Below, in pieces: positions 51,929 through 60,113 of a stretch of DNA of 64,000 bases. The DNA is from Flavobacteriaceae bacterium GF1. GTDB lineage: Bacteria > Bacteroidota > Bacteroidia > Flavobacteriales > Flavobacteriaceae. Every line of letters begins with the position of its first letter. Position 1 is the first letter of the stretch. The stretch is taken from the NCBI GenBank assembly GCA_009797885.1, contig WNKP01000001.1:62001-126000 (forward strand), read 5' to 3'. A program made the position numbers and the translations under genes. The notes beneath the pieces are model-generated. The model saw only the letters and a list, made by a program, of their open reading frames with translations. It was not told the origin of the DNA and made no database searches.

Positions 51929-53380
51929 ATGGGAAAAGTAACCAAAGAGCACATAAATAAACTTACCGATTACTTATGGGAAATCCCCAAAACCTTTAGG
52001 GAAGATATGCGGGTACCTGCACGGATACTTGTCTCCGAAAAAAATCTTGACCATATCATTGAAGACCGTTCTTTGAACCAATTAGTCAACGTCACCACCT
52101 TGCCCGGTATTAGGAAAGCAGCTTTGGTCATGCCGGACGTACATGAAGGCTATGGCTTTCCCATTGGCGGTGTGGCCGCAACGGCTTACCCCCATGGTGC
52201 CATCTCTCCCGGTGGCATTGGGTATGATATCAATTGTGGGGTGCGGCTATTAACCTCCAAACTTAACAAAGAAGATGTTGAGGACCATTTGGAACCCTTA
52301 TCAAAGGAACTGTATACCCAAGTACCATCAGGTATGGGAAAGGGGGGGCAAATCAGACTATTTGCAGCGCAAATGGACAAGGTCTTGAGCACTGGGGCCG
52401 AGTGGTGCGTTCAACAGGGGTATGCTGCCGAAGAAGAATTGAAATACATTGAAAGCCACGGCAAATTAAAATGGGCCGACCCCAAATGTGTCTCCCAAAT
52501 GGCCAAAAATAGAGGTTTTGACCAATTGGGCACCATTGGTTCCGGGAACCATTTTGTAGAAGTTTCCTTTGTGGATGAAATCTACGATCGGGAGGCTGCC
52601 AATGCGTTTGGACTCCACAAGAATCAAATTGTTGTCATGGTCCATACCGGTTCTCGCGGCCTGGGCCATCAAGTAGCTACGGACCATATTAGAATTATGG
52701 TGACCGCCATGCGAAATTACGACATTACCCTTCCCGATAGGGAACTGGCATGTGTTCCTTTTAGTTCCGAGGAAGGCAAAAACTATTTTAAAGCTATGTG
52801 CGCAGCTGCCAATTATGCGTGGTGCAATCGCCAAATGATATCCTGGGAAATAAGAAATGCATGGGAAACCGTTTTTGGGGAAAAAGGTGGCCAATTAAAA
52901 CTGATGTACGACATTGCACATAACATTGCAAAAATTGAAGCGCATACCGTAAAAGCTGGTCAAGAAAAAGTAATCGTACACCGAAAAGGAGCAACACGAT
53001 CGTTTGGTCCCGGATTTAAAGAACTGCCAAAGGAATATTTAAATATTGGCCAGCCAGTAATCATACCAGGAAGTATGGGCACCTGTTCCTACGTGATGGC
53101 AGGGGCAGCAAAAAGTCATGATCTTACTTTTGGGTCTTGTTGCCATGGAGCCGGCAGGCAATTATCCCGAAGGGCTGCTAAAAAAAGTGTAAACGCCCCA
53201 CTCCTTAAGCAGCAGCTAAGGGAGCGGGGTATTTTTATTGAAGCCGGCTCGTTTAGGGGCATTGCCGAGGAAGCCCCAATTGCCTACAAAGATGTAAATA
53301 GGGTTGTGGACACCGTACATAGTTCAGGAATTGCAAAAAAGGTGGCCCAACTGAAGCCATTGGCCGTCATTAAAGGCTAA
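51929..53380 (+). CDS. rtcB: RNA-splicing ligase RtcB
   Basis: RtcB joins 2',3'-cyclic phosphate or 3'-phosphate RNA ends to 5'-OH ends using GTP and Mn2+, in tRNA repair. Metal and guanylation residues are visible: GGIGYDINCGVRLL (Asp, Cys), GTIGSGNHFVEVS (Asn, His), HTGSRGLGHQVA, and GSCCHGAGRQLSR with the guanylated His. I prefer the ATG at 51929 (GKVTKEHINKLTDYL) to the TTG six bases earlier. About 483 residues is normal. Co-location with archease supports RNA repair after stress damage. Confidence 0.96.
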   Translation: MGKVTKEHINKLTDYLWEIPKTFREDMRVPARILVSEKNLDHIIEDRSLNQLVNVTTLPGIRKAALVMPDVHEGYGFPIGGVAATAYPHGAISPGGIGYDINCGVRLLTSKLNKEDVEDHLEPLSKELYTQVPSGMGKGGQIRLFAAQMDKVLSTGAEWCVQQGYAAEEELKYIESHGKLKWADPKCVSQMAKNRGFDQLGTIGSGNHFVEVSFVDEIYDREAANAFGLHKNQIVVMVHTGSRGLGHQVATDHIRIMVTAMRNYDITLPDRELACVPFSSEEGKNYFKAMCAAANYAWCNRQMISWEIRNAWETVFGEKGGQLKLMYDIAHNIAKIEAHTVKAGQEKVIVHRKGATRSFGPGFKELPKEYLNIGQPVIIPGSMGTCSYVMAGAAKSHDLTFGSCCHGAGRQLSRRAAKKSVNAPLLKQQLRERGIFIEAGSFRGIAEEAPIAYKDVNRVVDTVHSSGIAKKVAQLKPLAVIKG

Positions 53381-53658
53381 TCTTTATTGGCCGGTTGTTT
53401 GTTTTTCCAGCGTTCCAATCTTGGAAGACCAGAGACGAATAAGCTCGCCAAAAAACCGGGAAACCCTTCTTCCTTCATTTTACATTTGCAAAACACTTTC
53501 ATTTGGTCAACCGTAAAATTAGGTTGGGTAAAAGCTCCTTTTTGATAGCAATAGCTACAATACATTGAACTTTTTGTCCCATCAGCATTGGTACCCCCTT
53601 TTTCCGGATCCCTTTTTAACGGCATACCACAACTCTGGCAATTTTTATATGTTTTCAT
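53377..53658 (-). CDS. Small zinc-ribbon protein
   Basis: A 93-residue protein with the zinc ribbon NCQSCGMPL then YCSYCYQKG (two CxxC knuckles), resembling the putative zinc-ribbon family annotated in many bacteria. The rest (FTVDQMKVFCKCKMKEEGFP) holds two more cysteines. Function unknown. Its end overlaps the rtcB end by 4 bases; it lies 36 bases downstream of the GyrI-like gene and may be the last gene of that operon. Confidence 0.78.
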   Translation of the reverse strand: MKTYKNCQSCGMPLKRDPEKGGTNADGTKSSMYCSYCYQKGAFTQPNFTVDQMKVFCKCKMKEEGFPGFLASLFVSGLPRLERWKNKQPANKD

Positions 53659-53694
53659 ACAAAGAGGTGTTACTACTTCACTGAATTAACCCAG

Positions 53695-54180
53695 TTATAC
53701 CGCTATGCAGATATCCACAATGTGTTTTCCTTCCGGGTGTGTCCTCGGATCATTCCTGTACGATTCATACATCATTCCATTCAATGGTTTTATCTTCTCT
53801 TTTTCGATAAAATCCATCATTTTGTTCCATGCATCCCCATATTCCGTGGGGAGGATTTCAAAGGAACCCACCAAGTAGTTGCCCTTTGGTATTTCCAATA
53901 GCTTTATGTCCCCCGTTACTTTTGTTCCTTCGGGTACTGTAAATCCTACACTTATGGTCTGTTCTTCTTCGGGAACCGAATCAGAATCACTATGGTAGAT
54001 GCTGATGGCTTCCGTGGTGGAACTTTCCAGTAGTCCTTTTGGACCAGCCCAATCCTTTACCTTGGTAAAGAGTCTTTCAAAAAGTGCACTGTCCCCTTTA
54101 TAGGGGCCTACATTTTGCACACATGCCAAGAAACGTTGGGGTAATGTCCCCATCCTAATCATTGAGGTTGTGGTAATCAT
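53695..54180 (-). CDS. GyrI-like small-molecule-binding protein
   Basis: A 161-residue stand-alone GyrI-like/AraC effector-binding domain without DNA-binding part. The sequence opens ITTTSMIRMGTLPQRFLACV and contains the typical AISIYHSDSDSVPEEEQTIS and GNYLVGSFEILPTEYGDAWN. Such domains bind small hydrophobic or peptide-like molecules; no ligand can be named. It follows the phosphoribosyltransferase gene by 24 bases. Confidence 0.82.
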   Translation of the reverse strand: MITTTSMIRMGTLPQRFLACVQNVGPYKGDSALFERLFTKVKDWAGPKGLLESSTTEAISIYHSDSDSVPEEEQTISVGFTVPEGTKVTGDIKLLEIPKGNYLVGSFEILPTEYGDAWNKMMDFIEKEKIKPLNGMMYESYRNDPRTHPEGKHIVDICIAV

Positions 54181-54204
54181 TTTCTAACTATTTAAATGTT
54201 CATA

Positions 54205-54861
54205 CTATATTCCATTGACATAACTTTCCTCCACTAACTGCATGGCCACTTCATCCGAAACTTGGCCAAACTGGTCATAAAACTGACCTACCGCCCTAAA
54301 ATATTTTGGGGTAATCAAGCAGATTACCTCGCTCACATGTGGTGAGGCCTCCAATTTTTCGATGGCAGCTTTAGGAGCCACAGGTATGGCAACGATTATT
54401 TTTTTTGGCCCTTGCTTTTTCACCAATTCAACCGTCACCAAAATGGTGTTGCCCGTAGCCATTCCATCATCGATGACCAAAACAGTTTTATTTTTTAGAT
54501 TTTCCGGGGACCTGTCTTTATAATATTTATCGTGCTGCTTTTTAAGTTTTTCCCGTATTCGAGCGGTCTCATTATCAATATAGCTCTTGGTCACCCCAAT
54601 AGTTTTATTTATTACACTGCCTTCAAGGCCTACCGCACCAATAGCATATTCCCGATTGTAAGGATGTCCGATTTTCTTCGTGAGTATCACGTTCAATGGG
54701 GCATCCAGTGCTTTTGCTACTATACCGCCCAAGGGCAATCCACCCCTTGGTATGGCCAAAACCACGGCATCATCGTCCTTAAATCCGTCCAAAGCATATG
54801 CCAGTTGCCTTCCTGCATCCACTCTGTTCTTAAACATTTTATACCCTTTTATAGCATTCAT
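54205..54861 (-). CDS. Phosphoribosyltransferase family protein
   Basis: A type I phosphoribosyltransferase fold with the PRPP-binding loop VLVIDDGMATGNTILVTVEL, preceded by AIPRGGLPLGGIVAKALDAP. These stand-alone proteins resemble the N-terminal half of fused phosphoribosyltransferase/hydrolase proteins of stress islands; substrate unknown. I chose the ATG at 54861 because it overlaps the hydrolase stop as ATGA. An ATG at 54837 (FKNRVDAGRQLAYAL) is an alternative that fits the family N-terminus. In many bacteria the hydrolase and phosphoribosyltransferase are adjacent or fused, as here. Confidence 0.85.
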   Translation of the reverse strand: MNAIKGYKMFKNRVDAGRQLAYALDGFKDDDAVVLAIPRGGLPLGGIVAKALDAPLNVILTKKIGHPYNREYAIGAVGLEGSVINKTIGVTKSYIDNETARIREKLKKQHDKYYKDRSPENLKNKTVLVIDDGMATGNTILVTVELVKKQGPKKIIVAIPVAPKAAIEKLEASPHVSEVICLITPKYFRAVGQFYDQFGQVSDEVAMQLVEESYVNGI

Positions 54862-55502
54862 AGCCATTTTTCGAACCAATCTACCGTGTGCATGGCAACC
54901 TCTTTGAGTTTTCCTGGCTCACTGAACAAATGGGATGCTTCCGGAACCACTTGAAGTTTGCGTTCACATTGCAATTTTTCGTAAGCCTTTCTATTGAGTT
55001 CCAATACTTCTTTATCCCAGCCTCCAACCAGCAACAATGTTGGGGCACTTACCTTATGGAGTGCTGCCATGGCCAAATCTGGCCTACCACCCCTTGATAC
55101 CACGGCATGAACTTCATCATTGTAAAAGGAAGCGGCCCGCAACGCGGAAGCACTTCCCGTGCTTGCCCCAAAAAGCCCAATTGAAAGCGTTTTTGTTTTT
55201 TCAAGGGATTGAAGCCAATGAATGACATCCATGAGGCGTGTGGTCAACAGATCAATATTGAACCTGTTTTCATAAATACGGTCTTCCTCTTCGGTAAGAA
55301 GATCAAAGAGCAAAGTTGCCAATCCCCCATTACATAAACTCCTGGCCACAAAACCATTCCTGGAACTTAACCTGCTACTGCCACTGCCATGGGAAAAAAC
55401 AACAATTCCCGTAGCATTTTCAGGAATGCATAGTATGCCGGGCAAAAAAAGGCCGTCCAATCTTATGGACACTTCTGTACCGATAGCATTCAAGGACTTC
55501 AT
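54858..55502 (-). CDS. Dienelactone hydrolase-like alpha/beta hydrolase
   Basis: A 214-residue cytosolic hydrolase of the DLH type. It has GIVVFSHGSGSSRLSSRNGF (oxyanion region), the nucleophile in LFGASTGSAS (Ser), an Asp in LLLVGGWDKEVLELNRKAYE and a His in EASHLFSEPG. The substrate is unknown. Start and stop overlap the neighbouring genes (bactofilin-like before, phosphoribosyltransferase after), so it is translated in a coupled operon. Confidence 0.85.
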   Translation of the reverse strand: MKSLNAIGTEVSIRLDGLFLPGILCIPENATGIVVFSHGSGSSRLSSRNGFVARSLCNGGLATLLFDLLTEEEDRIYENRFNIDLLTTRLMDVIHWLQSLEKTKTLSIGLFGASTGSASALRAASFYNDEVHAVVSRGGRPDLAMAALHKVSAPTLLLVGGWDKEVLELNRKAYEKLQCERKLQVVPEASHLFSEPGKLKEVAMHTVDWFEKWL

Positions 55503-56683
55503 GATTTCACTATTTCAAGGTTGCCTTTTTTTGGAATCACCGCCAATGCGATGACACCATAGCTTACCGCCAACAGGACAAGGGAGATCAACCAACCAAT
55601 GAATGGGATTACGGTCAGTAACCTTAGAACAATTGCGATGCCCAATGCCACAAATACCAAAGTCCAAAAACCCCATGGTTTTTCCCGTCTTTTATTAAGA
55701 AAATGTGTGAGCAACAAAGCTGCCACCAAATGACCGAACAGAATACTAAAAATGTAAAAGGCCAATAAGAACATACTTATGGGGATACCGATTACAATCA
55801 TAAAAGCAACTGCGATCAAGAAGGGAAGGCCCACCAAATAAATCAATCCATAACCAAGGCTTTTCCAAAAGTCCCCTTCCAGGAATTCAACAGCCTTGAC
55901 AAAGACCTCTTTAAAGGCCCAATTGAGCAATAGCAAAATTAAAAATGTGGAAAGCACATAGAAAACCCAGAATCCCAGCGTGGCCATTCCCCATTTTTTC
56001 CACGAAAATTCCTTGCGGTCATATGCAAGTTCTTCGTTTATCGTGGCCCTTGCATTTATGAGTGAGTTCTTAAAATCTACCACGCCCTCTTCGGACCAAT
56101 ATTCCACATCCCCATAAAACTTGGCGTTGTCCCCAATTTCAATTTCTTCGGCTGCAATTGTTGATGTCCCCCTGATCTCACCGTCTATTAGGATATCCCC
56201 ACCATTCAAAGTAGCATCCTTTGCTATCTTTCCATTAATGTTCAACTCCCCTCCATGGGCCTTTACCATTCCCTTTACTTCACCGTTGAGGTCTATAGTA
56301 CCTGAAAAGTTAATAAGGTTGCCATGTATTATGGCATCCTCGGTGATTTCTACCTCACCGCCGAACACAATAACGTCGTCCTCCACAATATTGTCCAACG
56401 TTAGTTCCCCACCAGCGGCACGGACATCATCTTTTACATACCCCCTAACGTGTACCTCCCCTCCAGCTACCACCAAATCCTGTTGTATGGTGTCCTTGAT
56501 AACAATCTTGCCCCCAGCAGCCACCATATCCCCCCCAATGGATGCATTGACGGAAACAGTCTCTCCAGCCAGATAAACATCATCTTGGGCTGCTGTTGAT
56601 ATGGTTACCGATTTCTCTGCTTCAAATTGGCCTAAGGCCATAATCGGAAACAACATTCCGAGAAAAAGTATGCTTGTTTTCAT
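55499..56683 (-). CDS. Exported bactofilin-like repeat protein with membrane helices
   Basis: A 394-residue protein. A signal peptide (LFLGMLFPIMALGQ) is followed by about 180 residues of short beta-helix repeats, each with Gly-Gly turns (VVAGGEVHVRGYVKDDVRAA, VIVFGGEVEITEDAIIHG), as in polymer-forming bactofilin-like domains. Then come four membrane helices. The repeats would face the periplasm, an odd place for a bactofilin. It is the first gene of an operon (hydrolase, phosphoribosyltransferase, GyrI, zinc ribbon) under a regulon palindrome. It may form an envelope scaffold. Confidence 0.78.
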   Translation of the reverse strand: MKTSILFLGMLFPIMALGQFEAEKSVTISTAAQDDVYLAGETVSVNASIGGDMVAAGGKIVIKDTIQQDLVVAGGEVHVRGYVKDDVRAAGGELTLDNIVEDDVIVFGGEVEITEDAIIHGNLINFSGTIDLNGEVKGMVKAHGGELNINGKIAKDATLNGGDILIDGEIRGTSTIAAEEIEIGDNAKFYGDVEYWSEEGVVDFKNSLINARATINEELAYDRKEFSWKKWGMATLGFWVFYVLSTFLILLLLNWAFKEVFVKAVEFLEGDFWKSLGYGLIYLVGLPFLIAVAFMIVIGIPISMFLLAFYIFSILFGHLVAALLLTHFLNKRREKPWGFWTLVFVALGIAIVLRLLTVIPFIGWLISLVLLAVSYGVIALAVIPKKGNLEIVKS

Positions 56684-56711
56684 TTGTTGATCTATTTTTT
56701 TGGATTTGCCG

Positions 56712-56755
56712 TCTAAGTAACCGCCAAATGCAAAATCTTGAAATGATCTGCGTCA
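56712..56755 (-). promoter_or_regulatory. TGAY-N4-RTCA promoter of the bactofilin-like operon
   Basis: Site TGATCTGCGTCA at 56744-56755 (centre 56749.5). The best -7 candidate, TACTTAGA at 56719-56712 on the minus strand, is 30.5 bp away and two bases from consensus, the weakest box in the set. Confidence 0.5.
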
Positions 56756-56780
56756 GCGACCCAAAAAATATATCTTGAGT

Positions 56781-56823
56781 TGATTTGGGTCATTTCCATC
56801 ACGCATCCACTATCCTATATTAG
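56781..56823 (+). promoter_or_regulatory. TGAY-N4-RTCA promoter of the 104-residue acidic protein gene
   Basis: Site TGATTTGGGTCA at 56781-56792 (centre 56786.5). -7 element TATATTAG at 56816-56823 is 29.5 bp downstream. Transcription would start near 56827, leaving a leader of about 125 bases. Confidence 0.6.
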
Positions 56824-56952
56824 CCCTTGAAACCATCCATTTTCAAGGATTCAGTTCAATAAACAATTTGTATTTGAACAATTGGAACCAGAGCCTTACA
56901 AAGTTTTGAGGAACGGATTGATACGACAACGATTTTAAAAAGGATAGTGAAC

Positions 56953-57267
56953 ATGAAGACGATGAAAGAGCTTTTGAGCGAGATAATGCTATTGACCAAT
57001 GAAATTGAGACCAATCATCCCGAACTATATCGTTTTTTGGATGAGAACCCGATGACCATTCCCTCCGAAAACTGTGAAAGTATAGACAAACCTACTTTGG
57101 AAGAATACTTGGACAGTTTAAAACAACTGCTTCAGCATTACCTGGAATCACATCAAAACAATCAAATCCTGGGTACTTTAGGGAATTTACAAACAAACGT
57201 ATTCAACCAAAATTGGGCACATGAAAAAGGTATTGGGGAAGGCCCGGAACAAGAGCGGTGTTTTTGA
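56953..57267 (+). CDS. Small acidic helical protein
   Basis: A 104-residue, unrecognised, cytosolic protein, rich in Glu and Leu and predicted largely helical (KTMKELLSEIMLLTNEIETN; LEEYLDSLKQLLQHYLESHQ). There is no membrane segment or signal. I chose the ATG at 56953; the frame starts six bases earlier with a GTG. Similar small helical proteins accompany stress islands in Bacteroidota, but no role can be given. Its promoter carries the island palindrome. Confidence 0.65.
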   Translation: MKTMKELLSEIMLLTNEIETNHPELYRFLDENPMTIPSENCESIDKPTLEEYLDSLKQLLQHYLESHQNNQILGTLGNLQTNVFNQNWAHEKGIGEGPEQERCF

Positions 57268-57426
57268 ATACCCCTCATGCCCCTCAAATGCAAAAAGCAG
57301 GGGTTACCAACACCTCAGGGGCGGCAAATCAGAACATGCTGGCCGTTGCTCCTAACCGGGGCACATCCAAACATACGCAGGGGATTAGCGCCCGACTGCA
57401 TCCATGAAAAACGCCCCAAGGGAAAT

Positions 57427-58404
57427 TCACTTTTGATTCTTGGCCCTTTCCTTTTCCTGTTTTTTGAAGTACCGTCTGGTCAGGAAACTGTGTTTCAGTG
57501 CCTCCATATTTTCATTGAATCGTTCCGTGCCTTCCTCAACGTTCTGCATGGTCTGTTCCAAAAGGTTTACAAATGTCGTATCTGCAGCCAAGTAGTTTAT
57601 TGTTCCTTTTCCCTTTGCGATATTGGTTGAAAGCGTATCCAAATCCTTGGAAATAGAGACAATCTTTTGGCTCATAACCTCTAAATTAACGATAATCCCC
57701 TTTATCTGTTGACCGGCAATGGAATCGTTGATAAGCACATCGGCAACACTGTTTTCAAAGCGGATAGTTGTGATGACTTCATTCAGTTTTTCAAGTGTTA
57801 AATTCGCTTTGGCGCTCATTTCCCTGAGGTTCGCCGAGGTTTGCAAAAGGTTTTCGGACATTACCGTATCATTGAGCAGTCTACCAAAAGTCCCTTTTCC
57901 GTTCTTTAATGCCTCCGTTACCTGTAACAGGTCTGCCGTCAATAGTGCGGCATTCTCATTGGTAACGTTAAGGGTGCTCAACATATCTTCAGCACCAATT
58001 TTACTGTACGATGTTATTTGGTCACCGGAAGTTATGGGAAGCCCTGATTCCCGACCAGGTACAATATTAACGATCATGCTGCCCACCAGACCATCCGAAC
58101 CGATGCTGGCGATGGCATTTTTTTTAATATGGGGCAACATTTGCTCCTGAATGACCATGGTCACGACAATTGTGGTGTCATTAACCATTTTTATGGCATT
58201 TACCGTACCTACGTCAATACCAGAATACCTAACATTATTTCCTTTTTGCAGGCCATTTACATTCTTGAATACTGCATTAATGGTAAACGTACCCCCAAAT
58301 AGATTCTGCCTGTTGCCAATGAGATAGGCCGCCACCACCAATACAATGGTGCCAAGGATAACGAATACCCCCAATCTAAGCTTTTCTACAGTTGTCCTTT
58401 CCAT
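57427..58404 (-). CDS. mlaD: MlaD family (MCE domain) lipid transport protein
   Basis: The periplasmic-facing lipid-binding subunit of a Mla-type ABC system. An N-terminal membrane helix (LRLGVFVILGTIVLVVAAYL) is followed by the MCE domain (about residues 35-115: GGTFTINAVFKNVNGLQKGN, VRYSGIDVGTVNAIKMVND), then a long helical tail. I chose the ATG at 58404 (ERTTVEKLRLGVF), 4 bases after the MlaF stop; the longer frame adds 13 basic residues. It is last in the MlaE-MlaF-MlaD operon. Confidence 0.9.
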   Translation of the reverse strand: MERTTVEKLRLGVFVILGTIVLVVAAYLIGNRQNLFGGTFTINAVFKNVNGLQKGNNVRYSGIDVGTVNAIKMVNDTTIVVTMVIQEQMLPHIKKNAIASIGSDGLVGSMIVNIVPGRESGLPITSGDQITSYSKIGAEDMLSTLNVTNENAALLTADLLQVTEALKNGKGTFGRLLNDTVMSENLLQTSANLREMSAKANLTLEKLNEVITTIRFENSVADVLINDSIAGQQIKGIIVNLEVMSQKIVSISKDLDTLSTNIAKGKGTINYLAADTTFVNLLEQTMQNVEEGTERFNENMEALKHSFLTRRYFKKQEKERAKNQK

Positions 58405-58408
58405 GCTG

Positions 58409-59194
58409 TTATTTTTTGAAGAACGCCTGGACCTTTTCATCATCTGACCTCATTAGCCCATGAAAAGTGCCCTCGGCGTAGTTAATACCATCCACTAGAA
58501 GAATCATCCGCTCAGAAATCACACGCGCACAGTCCACATCATGTGTAATGATCAATGAAGAAGTTCCATACTTTTTCTGTATGCTTCGCATGAGGCCAAT
58601 AATCTCCTTGGCGGTAATGGGATCGAGACCGCTGGTTGGCTCATCATAAAAAATAATCTTTGGCCGTAGGATAATGGCCCTTGCCAGGGCCACCCTTCTT
58701 TTCATCCCTCCGGATAATTCCACCGGCATAAGTTCCATGGTATGTTCCAACCCCACACTTTTAAGTGCCTCCAGGACAAAGGGCTCAGTATCCGTAATGT
58801 TCCCTAATTTTTCCTTATGTCTGCGCATGGGAAATTCCAAATTTTCCCGCACCGTCATAGAATCGTACAGAGCACTTCCCTGAAACAGGAAACCGATGTC
58901 CGCCCTTAGGACATCCAGGGCTTCTTGATCTAGTTTTTCAATTTCTTTTCCCATAACGGAAATGTAACCGCTGTCCGGCTTTATTAAACCAACAAGACAT
59001 TTGATCATAACGGATTTCCCGGATCCGGATTTCCCCATAACCACCAGGTTTTCCCCTTCATACAATTTCATATCGAAACCATTGAGGACACGGTTATCCC
59101 CAAAACTTTTGTGTAAGCCTTGTATATCAATAATCACTTTTCGTGTCTGATGCAACTCCATATCCCCCAAAATTTCCTTTTCCTTCAAAATCAT
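58409..59194 (-). CDS. mlaF: MlaF-like ABC transporter ATP-binding protein
   Basis: A 261-residue ATPase of the MlaF group, driving phospholipid movement between the membranes. It has Walker A GKSGSGKSV, Q-loop FLFQGSALYDSMTV, signature LSGGMKRRVA, Walker B IIFYDEPTSGLDPITAKE and H-loop ITHDVD. The FQGSALYDSMTVRENL pattern is diagnostic for Mla rather than other ABC ATPases. The ATG overlaps the MlaE stop (ATGA). Confidence 0.94.
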   Translation of the reverse strand: MILKEKEILGDMELHQTRKVIIDIQGLHKSFGDNRVLNGFDMKLYEGENLVVMGKSGSGKSVMIKCLVGLIKPDSGYISVMGKEIEKLDQEALDVLRADIGFLFQGSALYDSMTVRENLEFPMRRHKEKLGNITDTEPFVLEALKSVGLEHTMELMPVELSGGMKRRVALARAIILRPKIIFYDEPTSGLDPITAKEIIGLMRSIQKKYGTSSLIITHDVDCARVISERMILLVDGINYAEGTFHGLMRSDDEKVQAFFKK

Positions 59195-59973
59195 AGTTCA
59201 TAAAAAATATCAGATATGAATACGGCAATAAAATCAATTACGAACAACAACATGGAGGTAAAGACAACGGCCGTATTGGCAGCCATGCCCACGCCAGCTG
59301 TTCCCTTTTTACTGTAATAGCCCTTGTAACAACCTACAAGGCCAATGGCAAAGCCAAAAAAGAACGATTTTATGGTTGCCGGTATTAAATCACCATAGGA
59401 AAGAGCCTCGAAAACTTTGCTAAAATACAGTTGAAAGGAGACATTGCCCTTAAAACTCTCCACCAAGGCCGAACCGTACAAGGCCACTGCATCGCCCAAA
59501 ACAACCAGAAGGGGAAGCATTAGGGTAGTGGCCATAATTCTGGTGACCACCAAAAACTTAAAGGGATTGGTTCCGGAAACCTCCATGGCATCAATCTGTT
59601 CCGTAACCCTCATGGAACCCAATTCCGCCCCAAAACCGGAAGCGATACGGCCTGCACATACCAGGGCCGTTATCACGGGCCCCAATTCCCTTACTATGGA
59701 AATACCCACCATATTGGGCATCCAGGAAACTGCTCCAAATTCAATCAAGGTAGGCCTTGATTGCAAGGTGAGCACCAGGCCAATAATGAATCCCGTGACC
59801 AGTACCAAGACCAGTGAACGATTTCCAACATTGTAGCACTGCCTAAGGAACTCCCTGAACTCAAATGGAGGTCTAATACCTACCTTAAAAAAACGTGCGG
59901 TAAAATAGGAAAGTTCCCCAATTTCAATAAAAAACCTGCGCATGCGCAGAGCTGTCCCCGATATGTATGCCAT
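59191..59973 (-). CDS. mlaE: MlaE-like ABC transporter permease
   Basis: A 260-residue inner-membrane permease with about five helices and the MlaE signature: GFIIGLVLTLQSRPTLIEFG, then VRELGPVITALVCAGRIASG and ELGSMRVTEQIDAMEVSGTN. It forms the core of the MlaFED complex that handles glycerophospholipids. It is the first gene of the operon, with a regulon palindrome 57-68 bases upstream, so envelope lipid repair appears to belong to the stress response. Confidence 0.94.
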   Translation of the reverse strand: MAYISGTALRMRRFFIEIGELSYFTARFFKVGIRPPFEFREFLRQCYNVGNRSLVLVLVTGFIIGLVLTLQSRPTLIEFGAVSWMPNMVGISIVRELGPVITALVCAGRIASGFGAELGSMRVTEQIDAMEVSGTNPFKFLVVTRIMATTLMLPLLVVLGDAVALYGSALVESFKGNVSFQLYFSKVFEALSYGDLIPATIKSFFFGFAIGLVGCYKGYYSKKGTAGVGMAANTAVVFTSMLLFVIDFIAVFISDIFYEL

Positions 59974-59998
59974 ACCCCGACTTTTTTAGCTATCGGCC

Positions 59999-60041
59999 CC
60001 AAATTAAGGGAGACCATGCTCTTTTGGAATGATCCATATCA
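59999..60041 (-). promoter_or_regulatory. TGAY-N4-RTCA promoter of the mlaEFD operon
   Basis: Site TGATCCATATCA at 60030-60041 (centre 60035.5). -7 element TAATTTGG runs 60006-59999 on the minus strand, 29.5 bp from the centre, one base from consensus. Transcription would start near 59995. Confidence 0.6.
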
Positions 60042-60047
60042 TGATAA

Positions 60048-60090
60048 TGATCAGCATCATTTCGGTTAGCTGCCCCAAAAGCTATTTTTA
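60048..60090 (+). promoter_or_regulatory. TGAY-N4-RTCA promoter of the L,D-transpeptidase gene
   Basis: Site TGATCAGCATCA at 60048-60059 (centre 60053.5). -7 element TATTTTTA at 60083-60090, 29.5 bp downstream. Its centre is 18 bp from that of the mlaE site, so two dimers would sit almost end to end. Confidence 0.65.
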
Positions 60091-60113
60091 AGGGATATGC
60101 AAACACGATTGGA

